NCBI GenBank assembly: GCA_021018995.1
Contig: CM037585.1
Coordinates: 128,678,831 to 128,742,830 of the forward strand
DNA: 64,000 bases
DNA from: Chloranthus sessilifolius
Lineage: Eukaryota > Streptophyta > Magnoliopsida > Chloranthales > Chloranthaceae
Reading direction: 5' to 3'
The position numbers were made by a program, and so were the translations under genes. Under the pieces are notes generated by a model, which did no database searches, had not been told where the DNA came from, and saw only the letters and a list, made by a program, of their open reading frames with translations. Of this stretch, positions 1-10,900 are shown in pieces (the stretch's first letter is position 1; each line of letters begins with the position of its first letter).

Positions 1-627
1 TTGTGTATAACATGATCTCAAGATCCTTTGTGTGGAAGATCGGGTAAAACACGATCTCCATCTTTTGAATCGAAGCAATCAATGATTTTGAAGGGGCTTC
101 TCCGACGTGGGCGCTTTCAGAGATTCGGTCGGCGCTAATATAGGTATCCTATTCTTCTAGTTATCCATTGTTTACACCCCATGAATTGTGACCTCACCCA
201 TTTCCTCCGGCGAACATGAATTGAACGCTTTAAATTCGAGGATGAATATCCTTTTTCCTCTCAACCTTCCACACAATGGATCTTAAGATCATAATTCTAC
301 CATGTGAAAATTAGTTTCTGATTTCACGTGGCACACATCTCCACATCCCCAAAAGTGACATTAGAATTGGGTGGCACACATTTCGCTCAAATATGATTGG
401 GTACCTCTGTTTGTGCCCATGCATTCTTTGAAAGTGCTCACGTTTTAAGCCCCTTGAAATCATTGATTGCGTTGGATCAGATGATGGAGCTTGTGTTTCA
501 CCCCGATATTCCATACAATAGATCTTGAAATCACTGTGACCTATTAGACAGTCAGTTTTTTATTCCATGTTCACAAATCCCCAAAAAATTGCCCTAAATT
601 CATGTTTGAGCGTAATGTGTGCCATAT
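1..627. mobile_element. Fragments of MITE family A
   Basis: Bases 1-125 and about 255-625 hold broken copies of a short inverted-repeat element seen at least eight more times in the window. Shared hallmarks are 'GATCTTAAGATCAT', 'CACGTGGCACACAT', 'TGTGTGGAAGAT', 'CGATCTCCATC' and 'AGCAATCAATGATTTT', and they occur in both orientations here. No coding potential is visible. The copy at 15735-16075 shows the complete palindromic design. The fragments overlap and I cannot set clean ends. Confidence 0.6.
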
Positions 628-697
628 AATTTTCGGGATATTAAGCACCTAATAGCGCAATAAGTTGCGCTATTAGGTGCTTAATATCCCGAAAATT
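628..697. repeat. Perfect 33-bp inverted repeat (hairpin)
   Basis: Arms 628-660 and 665-697 are exactly complementary over 33 bp and are separated by the 4-base loop TAAG. The arm begins AATTTTCGGGATATTAAGC and ends AATAGCGCAA. Perfection over this length means recent origin or sequence conversion. It sits just downstream of the family-A fragments and upstream of an LTR-like segment. Confidence 0.95.
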
Positions 698-823
698 CCG
701 AGTTAAACAGTGACCTCGAGATCCGTGCCCGACTGGTCATAGGTTTGACCATGTAAGAGTTCACAAGTTAACGTAGGATAAGATGAACGGATGAGATGTG
801 AGAATTTAAGTAACTGTGTGGAA

Positions 824-3219
824 TGTGACGAAATCTGGAGCCACATACACCTACTTCTGGTGTATGTGCTCAACACACGGGTTGAATGAGAAATAAAAGG
901 GTTTAATAGCCCTAGTTCTTTTGTTTGGTTGTTGAGAGAGAGTATATAAGAGAGAGAGAGAGAAGGAGAGCATAGTTAATGCAAGGAGTAATGGTGGGTG
1001 TTTGGAAGGGGGATTCAAGCATTTAAAAGGCCGATTCGACACGAAGGATCCGTTCAAGCCAAAGCTGGAACCCTAGCCTTTCCAACCCCTTTGACCTAAT
1101 CAATTTGAGATTGATTGAAGGTAAAATTTTGTAAATTAAATGCATAGGTTATAGAAGTTTAAATTCAGTCAAGAATGTTTAAAATGATAGATTAAGTACT
1201 TAAAAAAATGAAGGAAAAATAGTAGGAAAAAGATTTGAAAGAACAGCCCAAAGGGGGGCTGAATCTGGCCAAATCGATTAATCGAAATCAGGTTTCGATT
1301 AATCGATTTTCGCCAAGAAGTTGAAAAGTCAAAGAACCCGAATTCAATTAATTGAACTGAGTTTCGATTAATCGACTTTAGATTTCGATTAATCGATTTT
1401 GGTGTCGATTAATCGACTAGGAACCTCCAGTGGCTGGAGGAAAGTGACCTGGGGAAATCGACTAGTCGAAATGGGATTTCGATTAATCAATTTCGAATTT
1501 CGATTAATTGATTTGGGATCGATTAATCGATTTTGGGAATTCGATTACTCGAATTTAGAATCGAATTGATAGATTAGAGAATTTCGATTAATAGATGTGG
1601 GATTCGATTAATCGAATGGGGATCTCGATTAATCGATTTTGATCGAATGGGGATCTCGATTAATTGATTTTGGAAATCGATTAATCGAATCAGTTTCGAT
1701 TAATCGACTTTGGAGTTCGATTAATCGACTGACTTAAATTTTGTTAACTTTTTAGTTTGACTTCAAGATTCTTGGAGGGTCTTGGACCTTCCTTGTTGCA
1801 TCTTTAATGATGTGTTGCATGTGTTATGTTGTACCATAGGTGGTATGTACGATCATGGGCACAAGGAGCCACGTGGGACCTTGATGCGTGATTTATCAGA
1901 GACTTGAGGTAGGGAATAACTTGAACATGTACTTTAATTTGCAAGAGCATGTATGTAGTGATATAGAATCAAATTGAAAACTGTTTTATTGCTTAAAATT
2001 TTGTGAAAAGTATGTGTGAGTGACACCAATAAGAGTATATAATGATGAGCCATCCCCAGGGGATGAGAAAGTGATTTAATAAGAGCATCAGGTGTGATAC
2101 AAGTGAATAGATACATCCCAGGGATGTATCTAGGATTGAATAATGTCTGATAGGGCCTAACTGATATAAGATACCACACTTACACAGTGAATAACTATAT
2201 GTATAGCACCTGACATTTTTGTTAGTTGAGGTTTGATAGGATACCCCACCGACGTGGCGGGATACCCACGACTGACGCGGCAGGATATCCGTGACCGATA
2301 CGGCGGCAAAACTGTAAGCCAGTGCAGAGGCATATCCGTACATAGTAAGCACACCCCATGGGTGTTGAATTGAGATAAGTTGAAACCCCACCATCGATCC
2401 CCAGGGGAAAGGGGTTTGGGTACTAATTGTATTCCCAGGGAATACGTTTAAAATTGTCTATATAGATGACGATGAAAGGTATCTCATTGGGGCTCGATGC
2501 TATATTGCTCGGAGATTACTTAAGTTGAAAGGTTAAGTTTTGCTTTAGGCCTAGTCAGTATCATTCATGAGTAATTAAAAGATATGTATAAACTACCAGT
2601 AAAATGTGATGCTTTTCGACTGTTTTTCTCAGTAATTGCATAGATACATCATGCATGACATATCATGGAATATATGTGAGTTTTAATTTATATGTTCACT
2701 GTGTTTTGTTCCCTATTGAGCTATGATGTAGCTCACCCTTTAGACTATACGTGCAAGTCCACTATTAGCAGCTGCTGAGGCTTTAGGGGATGTTGACCCT
2801 GGTGAGTCGGACCTTTCGCCTGGTGACGAGTTGGAGCCACCTCCAGAGGACTTCTTTTAGAGGACTCCGTTGTGCACCTTTGAGAATTTTTGTGAGCTTA
2901 TTTGGTACGGCTTGGTATGTCAAGCCATGTTTTCTATTAAATAATGTAATTAAATGTTGGGATTATTCTTTTGGGCGAACCATCCTTAATGATCAGCTAT
3001 CATCGATGGTTCGGGCCGGTTCTCCATTTATGCAGAGGCATGAAGGTAGAACTGTCTTTTGAGTAATATTTAAATGGTGATTTATTTCGCAGTCCTATTT
3101 ATTGTTCTTTCCATTAGTATTGCTTGATACTCCAGTGTTCCATGCGTAGTCAAGGGGCACGGTCAAGATGATCGTGCTGAAGGCACAGGTTTCGGGGTGC
3201 CGAAATCCGGACTGTCACA
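824..3219 (+). mobile_element. Probable solo LTR of a gypsy-type retrotransposon
   Basis: The segment starts TGTGACGAAATCTGG and ends GAAATCCGGACTGTCACA, giving TGTGAC/GTCACA terminal inverted bases typical of plant gypsy LTRs. A TATA-like TATATAAG lies at about 943 beside a GA tract, and the GC-richer 2700-2900 stretch resembles the mid-region of long plant gypsy LTRs. It has no open reading frame beyond chance length. Flanking pentamers (TGGAA and GTTGC) do not match, so the ends may be misjudged or the target duplication lost. The palindromic array at 1262-1722 lies inside it. Confidence 0.45.
1262..1722. repeat. Array of palindromic TCGATTAATCGA motifs
   Basis: About nineteen exact or one- to two-base variant copies of the self-complementary 12-mer TCGATTAATCGA occur at roughly 20-bp spacing. 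They are separated by short variable linkers such as TTTGGGAAT and GACTTTGGAGT. Linker divergence combined with motif conservation argues against a simple decayed minisatellite. Confidence 0.85.
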
Positions 3220-5400
3220 GTTGCTATGTGCATATGCACAATCTCGGATTACTGACCGCGTAAAAAAAATAGTTGTTTTTATGGCGTTGTTACTACCACA
3301 CCACTTTATGTTAAAGTCACCTCACTTTGATAAAGAAAAAAAAATTTGTTAGCAGCTTTAACTCCGATGATGGAAATCATTTGGGCGAAACATGATAACC
3401 TTCATAGATTCATCACATAAGTTAGATCCATTAAGTGAAAACAGTGTCACATCTCAATAATGATGATTAGTACATTTTAATGTGTGTGTATTAATATAAC
3501 ATACTATACAAATTCCACTTTGAGTATTAGTACGTCTTGTGGTAAGAAACCGTCTGTTTCTCTTTTCTCTGAGCTCCGAGATGCGAAACGCATCGCCCGA
3601 AATGTCTCTTTTCGGGTGATATTTCAAATCATGGTTGACATACTTGATAGATGCCTAAAAATCAAATTCAATCATTTAACGATCCTAAGGTCCACGTCTA
3701 TTTGTACATGTATATATGTTTACGAGTTGAGATAAAAGTAAAAAAAAAATTGTTTGGGAGAAATGAAAGTTATAGGTCATTATTTCGAATTTCAAATTAT
3801 AGGATCATTTCTACAAATAAGCAAACTAGTAGAGCTGAAAATGTAAATTTCCCTTTAGTCTTAAATAATTAATATTAAAATAGTACAACAGTTGCTCAAG
3901 ATTGCTTTCTAGATATCTCAAAACTGCAGCTATGCTATCTAAATTATAAGCAAGCTATCTGCCAATTAGTTTGTAAATGAATTACAAACTAATAATTCTC
4001 ATCTATTGTAGTTTTTTTTTTTTTTTTTTTGAGAAAAACTCATCGATTGTAGTTAAAATTCAGGTAATCAATCTCATAGGTAATCCCTTACTTGAATTGC
4101 TCTAAAGTAATCGACACGTTTCGAGGTGTAATTCATATGAATAACTCAGTAGATGCATCAGAAATCCTCCCCAATTTAGCACTAGTGTCGAGAGGAAACA
4201 CAAGGCTCATGGGAGAACTTGAAAATATGAAGTTAATAGAGTCATTACTTACACACGTTTTTCAAATAATTACACCAAATTTAAAAAAAGCCTTGATATT
4301 TTAGGGACATGTGATATGTAAAAATGTAATATGGGCTATCTGATTTGAAGTTCATAATTAATAGATCTATGATACATTAGATTGGAGCAAAACACGACAT
4401 CTGTCATATGATCTATTGTAGTCAATTGTTGAATTATATAATAGCCTTGACTTCATTTAATCAAATGATAAAAATTATATTTTGTTTTAATATTTTTTAA
4501 TTGATATCTTTAAATCATGGCCTCAAATCAAACATAGTGTTTTCACATAGTAGAAGTCGCCAAACTTGAAAGTCTTTCTTCTAAATTATGTGCAATCAAG
4601 AGCAATCACTTAAAAATCATGTGCAAGTAATGACTCCCTAAAGTTATTTATAAAAAATGTTTATGACCCATAAAATATTTTTTGCATGGGGTCTTACCTA
4701 TATGTAGTTACCCGATAGGGATGAGACCGTGATTTTAAATATTGCTCAATACGTTTCGCATCTCAAGACAGGGTGAGACGATAATCTCACCCCGAGATGC
4801 CGAAGAGAAACTTACCAATTTTAAGGATGGTTTTATATAGAATGTTCGCTAGATCACATTTGAAACTCTACGAACACTTACCTTTATACATGTGGCACTA
4901 TTTTGACTCATCATATGTACTATTTTATACAATCGTAGGCTATATCCAATCTATGTAATGACTATGTGAATGACTTTGATGCTTTGTCCACATCTGTACA
5001 TTTTAATTTTAACGGCTACTATTGAAGCTCATTAATCGAACAATTTACGCTATATTCTTTGATTGAAATATATTTCAATATTTAATAATTGCTTGGACTG
5101 TTTAGATTGATTACAAATAGCCAGTATTATGTGAAGTATAGATTTTATACAGTCAAAGTGTAGGCCGCTGATATGGCACAAGCCACACAATGCAATTGGC
5201 TGTAAGTACAACGGGGCTCAATTAATGCAGATCAATGCAGTCAGTTACATTATGTTACGTCTGCTGCCTGCACTTAGTCCTTAATAAATCTGTCCTCAGT
5301 TTATAATTTACCATCACAAATATATGCTGAGTGATATATTATTGAAGTGTAATTTAATGGTATAAGATCAGTCACATATTTTAACCGTATAATATCCCGA
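3220..5400. other. Intergenic stretch, no gene
   Basis: I find no host gene here. It contains a fragment (about 3283-3440) of the element seen complete at 12985-13418, recognisable by 'GTTACTACCACACCAC' and 'CACCTCACTTTGATAAAG'. It also has a poly-T tract near 4012-4030, a family-C MITE ending at 4639, and a degraded segment at 4960-5180 resembling family B. The reading frames are short and AT-rich. Confidence 0.6.
4300..4639. mobile_element. MITE family C copy
   Basis: It ends in TGCAAGTAATGACTCCCT, the same terminus as 56379 and, diverged, 16280. The inner sequence 'ATTGGAGCAAAACACGACAT ...' aligns well with 56160-56280, including 'CATATGATCTAT', 'AGTCAAT' and 'TAATCA'. The right end is clear and the left end is uncertain. 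Confidence 0.55.
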
Positions 5401-5465
5401 GCTGTCACGCACGTGGTTATAATTCGACATCTTTTATGCTGTTTAGGAAGCAAACGTTATTGCCA

Positions 5466-5484
5466 CGTGGAAAGCACCTATTGG
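5466..5484 (-). promoter_or_regulatory. ER stress response element (ERSE-I)
   Basis: The + strand reads CGTGG, nine bases (AAAGCACCT), then ATTGG. On the minus strand this is CCAAT-N9-CCACG, an exact match to ERSE-I, the site bound by NF-Y at CCAAT and by an ER-stress bZIP (bZIP28/ATF6 type) at CCACG. It lies 43 bp upstream of the TATA box of a gene whose homologues are induced by unfolded protein, so function is likely. The CCACG half is embedded in a palindromic G-box. Confidence 0.88.
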
Positions 5485-5527
5485 AAGGAGGTACGTGGAA
5501 CCATAGACTGGTGTTTTGGGCAGCGCC

Positions 5528-5535
5528 TATAAAAG
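5528..5535 (+). promoter_or_regulatory. TATA box of P58IPK
   Basis: TATAAAAG lies 69 bp upstream of the ATG at 5604 and just downstream of the ERSE. No other TATA-like word is as close to the start codon. Confidence 0.75.
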
Positions 5536-5603
5536 TGTTTTCATTCAATTTGGTTATCTGATTTCTGAATCTCAATGCAAAGCAGAGGGAGGAGGGGAGA
5601 GAG

Positions 5604-5724
5604 ATGACGTTCTCCACCATCCGATTCCTTGACCCGTGTACCAGATTCATTCTCCCTCTCTTTCTTCTTCACTTCGTCTTCGCTTTCCCACTACTTCTTC
5701 TCGAACCTCTCGTCTCTGGCCAAG
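5604..5724 (+). CDS. P58IPK: P58IPK exon 1: signal peptide
   Basis: It encodes residues 1-40. The ATG in GAGAGATGACG is the first in the transcript predicted from the TATA box. A basic residue at 14 is followed by a hydrophobic stretch to about residue 33, and cleavage is likely near SG/Q at 38-39. The donor is CAAG/GTAATC, leaving one base of codon 41. Confidence 0.93.
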
Positions 5725-7886
5725 GTAATCAACGTCGCTTACCTTTTTCGTAGAAGTTGTTGCGAGGGTTTCTCTTTCATTTCTCTCGAATCCTGTTAAT
5801 TGACTGTTTAGGCGAAAATTTCCGATTTTTGTTTCTTTTAATGTGTTTATATATAGAATCGATTGTTGGAATATTCAGATGCGTCACTCAAATCATAGTA
5901 GTGAAATCTGATTCGCAGTTATTTTTTGAAATTTAGATGATAAGTGATTTGGTAATGTTGAAACGTTTTAATCTTTGGCATTTAACTTTTTCTTTTATGA
6001 AATCTGGTTAGATTTGAAGTGTAGAACTTTCAATTTTGTTGAATTGCATGGCTATGGGCTTGCAAAGGAATGCAGTTACGTTGGTGATTTGGTTGACAGA
6101 TTCATATCCCAAGTAGTCATTTGGTGTGGTGTCATGCACCGAGGATCTATGAACTTCTGTGAGCTGCCCTTACATGAAATCAATACTCAAGATAACAAAG
6201 ATTTGCACATCCCAACCACATGAGCTTATATTTTTGGTTATTTCTATAATTTAGATTAGATAGGATCTTTACTTATTTTGAATTAGGAATATTTATCTTT
6301 AGTAGGAAAATGTTATAAATAAGTGATGTAATCTCTTTTGGGACTAAATAGAGAAAATAGTTGACGTCTAAGGAGAGTGATCTTTTCGAGATCAAAGGAG
6401 GCTCCTAGAATTAGCCATTTTTCATCTTTATTCTCTTCCTATTTTATATTTTATCGTTAGGATACATGCGGTATCGTAACAATTGGTATCAGAGCAATCG
6501 ATCCCAAGGATGAAGATTATGTATGGGTTTTGTGATTGCGGGCCGAGTTTAGCGAAATCTGTGCATTTGTTGAAAAGATGCGCCACTCGATGAAAAAGAT
6601 GGATTGACATGTGGACAATCTCATCGAATGTTTGCGTCAAGAGACAGAATCATGTGATTCAACTATGGGGAAAGACATCTTATTTCTCCAACTATGGAAT
6701 GGCAAGTGACAAGTCAAATCTGCAATGTTCTTAATGGTAAGGTCACAACTCCAGTCTAAGAGGAATCCAAGAGGCCCATTGAAATTATGACCATAGTATC
6801 CACGAAACGAATGGTCGAGATTTCTGAATGGGGACGCATTATTCAGATTCCTGAGATTGTGAACATTGAGGGGGGCATAGTCAAGATGAGGATGCTCTAC
6901 CGGCACCCAATGGAGAAGATTTATCGACCACATGTTGCATGTGCATTACGTCTTCAGATGGGACCATCAGAGTGCGAGGATCCTGGTGGAACATGTTTCA
7001 ATTTTCAGATCTCAACCCTCGAGGACAAGGGTTCTTTAAGGAGGGTGGAATGTCATGCACCGATGATCTATGAACTTCTGTGAGCTGCCCTTACATGACA
7101 TCAATACTCAAGATAACAAAGATTTGCACATCCCAATCATATAAGCTTATCTAGATATTTTTGGTTATATCTATTATTTAGATTATATAGAATCTTTGAT
7201 TAGATTAAATAGGATCTTTAGTTATTTTGAATTAGGACTACTTATCTACAATGGGAAAGTATTATAAATAAGTGATGTAATATCTTTTGGGAATTCATGA
7301 AGAAAATAGTTGAAGTCTAGGGAGAGTGATCTTCTCGAATAGATCAAAGGAGGCTCGGCTACCTCGAATTAGCCATTTTCCCATCTTTATTCTCTTCTTA
7401 TTTTATATTTTATTATTACGATACACGTGGTATTGTAACATGTGGGCTCTCTTTGATAAGGAAATACGTTAAACTCCATCAAGATTGATAGTAAGTATTT
7501 CCCATGAGACGATTTGGGTTTTTGTTATCACCCCAAAGTAATAAGGGATTAACTTTCTGCTCCACTAATGCCTAGGCATATTGGTTAGGAGTTAGGACTA
7601 GTGTTACCTCGAAACTTGACACTAGTGCCAAGTGTGAAGGTGTCATAGATGTTTGACATGCCAATTTTTAAAGATTTCAATACGGCGGCATGACCTTGAG
7701 AAAAATAAAATTAAAAAATACAACGTCTATAAAAAAAATTGAAGGGAAATCTTAGGGAGCCAATTGAGATTTGTACTGAAAAAGTTATATAATATATGCC
7801 ATGAACCTAACTAAAAGTATATGATATTATACAAATAGTTTTCAAGGACTCAAACTTTTTATTTTATAAATTACTAAGCTTTACAC

Positions 7887-7954
<68 letters not shown>

Positions 7955-10900
7955 GACAATTCATTTTATCGTGTCAAAACGAAAAGCATTTTGATGGTAT
8001 TATGTGGTATTTTCATGTGTGCCTAGAAATATCGTGCTATGTTGAGGAGTGTCCAAGTGCTACTAAGTCTCGGAACGTGTCCAAGTGCCACCAAGTGTCG
8101 GCACAGCAAAAATCCCAAAAGTAGAAGTGCCTAGGTAACACTGGTTAGGATCTTAACAAATGGTATTAGAGCTAGCACTACGTCTTGAGTGTGAGTGACA
8201 GAAGGGGTGAACCGGGGAAAGGGTTAGCTGGGGGACCCCAAAGAGGGGAGTGGAGTGAAAGCCGCCACATATTGGGCCTTGTAGAGTCCCCTGGAAGAGG
8301 CGACCTGAGGAAAGGGTTACCTGGGACCCCAAACGGGGGTACCAAGTGAGAGCTGCCACAAACTGAGCTGCCGCTGACGTTAGCTGCAAAGCATGGTGGT
8401 GTGTTATGACCCCAAAGGAATAAGGGATTAACTTTCCGCTCCACTAACGCCTAGGCATTTTTGGAGTATTGGTTAAGACCTTAACATTTTTAGAGTTTCA
8501 TCATTAAAAATTGAGTATGATTCTTTTGAGAAGCCAATATCAACATTTAAGTAGTTGATGTTTTTTTTTAATATCCGTGGGTGTCCGGGCCAGCTTGCGC
8601 GTATCTTGACTAATCCCACGGGGCCCTAGAGCTAACGACCGGGTAATACTCTAGTGGCCCTGAGGGGACTCGAACTGGTGACCATTGGGGAGCAAACCCA
8701 AGGCCTAACCAATTGAGCTACCCCTCTAGGTTAAGTAAGTAATTGATGTTCTTCTCCGAATTGTAGTTGTAGCGAATAGAAAGGAATACCTCCTATTAAA
8801 AGAAACCAGGCTGATCATTGAACTGGCTGTGGGGGTGGAACATACGGTATATGTTATGTGCTTAGATTGTGGACGATTCCTAAATTGATTTTCAAGGAAA
8901 ATTTCGTTTCTGTTAATTCCTTGCATCTCATTTCAGTGAGCATGGGATGGACATTTTCCCAGTACTTCTCACATGTAACCTGTTCTTGATAGACTGTAGG
9001 TTCATAGATTTAATTGCTCTTCTGTTTCTGTAATTAGATTTGTAGATTATGAGCTCTTTTATTGGACATAAAGCCATGATTGTTGTTGTTGTACTGTTGG
9101 CAAACACTTGGTCTCTTATGTGTTGGTCAGTACATCAATACCTTCTCCAAATTGTACGTAAGGAATTGTTTAGCTCAGGAGTTGTATACTGTGTAACATC
9201 ATATTAGCAAGACACTATATCTTTACAATATTTACAACCTAATTCCTATGCAACTGAAGTAAAAAATATCGCTCGCACATACTCCCTTTCATCAAGTAAT
9301 ATTGATGTGCAATGGACTTGTAGAGGACGTCTCAAATAGAATTATTGCAGGTTGGATGAAATGGAGCAAGCAAGCGGAGTATTTTCCAATCCAAGAGTAA
9401 CATTTGGATTGAAGGGGCGTTTTTAAAAGATGACGGTTATATCTGCCATATTGTATGGTGCGGAATGTTGGGCTATGAAAAAGCGACAAAAAGATAGGTA
9501 CATGTGGCAAGATGAATGAAAGGATTATGGAATGTCGCTTGAGGAGGTTTGGACATTTTCATTGGAGGTCATAAATAGACCCTATACAAAGGGTTGAGAA
9601 GCTACTAGCACGAGGAAGCAGGGGAAGAGGAAGATTGGTGAATACCTGGAGGGAAGCACTGAGGAGAGACATGAAGGATTGTGAAGTTACAAATGATTAG
9701 AAACGAGTGGAGAAATAGGACTCCCAAAGCCGACCCCAAATAGATGGAGATAAGGCTGTGATGATGTTAATTGTTTGTTGTAGAGAATACAACACTATGT
9801 CCCATTCCATGTGTGAAACAATTAGTGCATTTACCAATTTTTTTATTTTTTACGCAAAAGGTTCTTATCATTTTTATTCCAGCGACGCATTTGCTTTCTA
9901 GTCCAAAGTGAGTTTTAACTAATAATACACTTTAAATGAAGCTATAATAACATTTGGTATTGTTGTGGATTTATAGTTCCTTTTATAAATGATATATATT
10001 TTTTCACGCAGCTTATATATCTGTTGTGGATGTCCATGTTTAAGAAATGTGTGTTTGTTGAATTTGCAGACATCAACCCTAGTGATGCTGCTAATGTCTT
10101 CAAGAGAGTTTCTGAAAGTATAAAGGGGAAGCGTTATAATGAAGCACTTGAGGATCTTGATGCTGTTATAGAGTTAGATCCATCACTTTCAGAAGCATAT
10201 TGGCATCGTGCATCTGTCCTTCGTCATTTGTGCAGGTACTTCCATACAAGTCTGATATTTGCTACCTTTTTCATGAACATGTCATTTTCACGAGATTCAG
10301 TACTTCAACAAACTAAAGCCACATTAGGAAGTGTTTAGCTTCAATTGCAATGAAAAAAATTGAATTTTATACTAATTTGTATGACTTTTAATTATTCCCA
10401 AAAAAAACTTTACAAGAAACAACTAATTCACCAACGGACTTCCAATTAGGCTTCTAAAAATATGACCATATCAGCAGGAAATAATATGCATGATGTTGTG
10501 AGCCATACTATAACAATTAGGACGTACGATTTGGAACCTATAATGTAACTTAGACACATTACCTAGTGTCAATGACACAGACAATGGCCCAGATGATTCT
10601 AACATGCCAACACTTTCATGGGGTTATTTGATAAGTTTGTATTAGCCTCTTAGGTTCATGAGCCATGTACTGTGAGCAGTACACAAACCAATCTTAGTCC
10701 CTCTGTAAGGTTAAAAAATGTCCCCGCAACAATTTCATAAATGTTAGAAATCTATTTTAGTGTCCCGAAGTATACTTGTGCGGAGGACTGAGATTGGGCC
10801 ATGTACCACTGGTTGTATACATCTCGTGTACCTAATACAAGCTCTTATAAGATAATACTTTGATATATAACATCTGCATCAATTTACTTAAATGTCAGTA

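Larger units (their letters stand above)
5404..5560 (+). promoter_or_regulatory. P58IPK core promoter
   Basis: The region between the intergenic repeats and the P58IPK start is free of repeats. It contains CACGTGG at 5410-5416, CCACGTGG at 5463-5470, TACGTGG at 5492-5498, the ERSE at 5466-5484 and a TATA box TATAAAAG at 5528-5535. With TATA at 5528, transcription would start near 5560 and leave a 5' leader of roughly 45 bases. Three ACGT cores in 90 bp suit bZIP-driven stress control. Confidence 0.8.

Noticed and set aside
1260-1725. CRISPR-like array
   Set aside because: Repeats are 12-bp palindromes at about 20-bp spacing in a plant LTR; no cas genes and wrong organism type.
5417-5650. Minus-strand frame over the P58IPK start
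   Set aside because: Antisense shadow of the promoter and exon 1.
6787-7083. 98-residue frame inside the TRIM element
   Set aside because: It has no gag, protease or RT signature and runs into the 3' LTR; likely chance.
8655-8730. Minus-strand tRNA gene
   Set aside because: A and B boxes are present, but the fold is incomplete, the sequence continues into an unrelated body with an A tail, and a 14-bp TSD surrounds it, so it is a SINE.
10236-10338. Read-through of P58IPK exon 2 into intron 2
   Set aside because: The frame continues 34 codons by chance; the TPR match ends at the GT donor at 10236.
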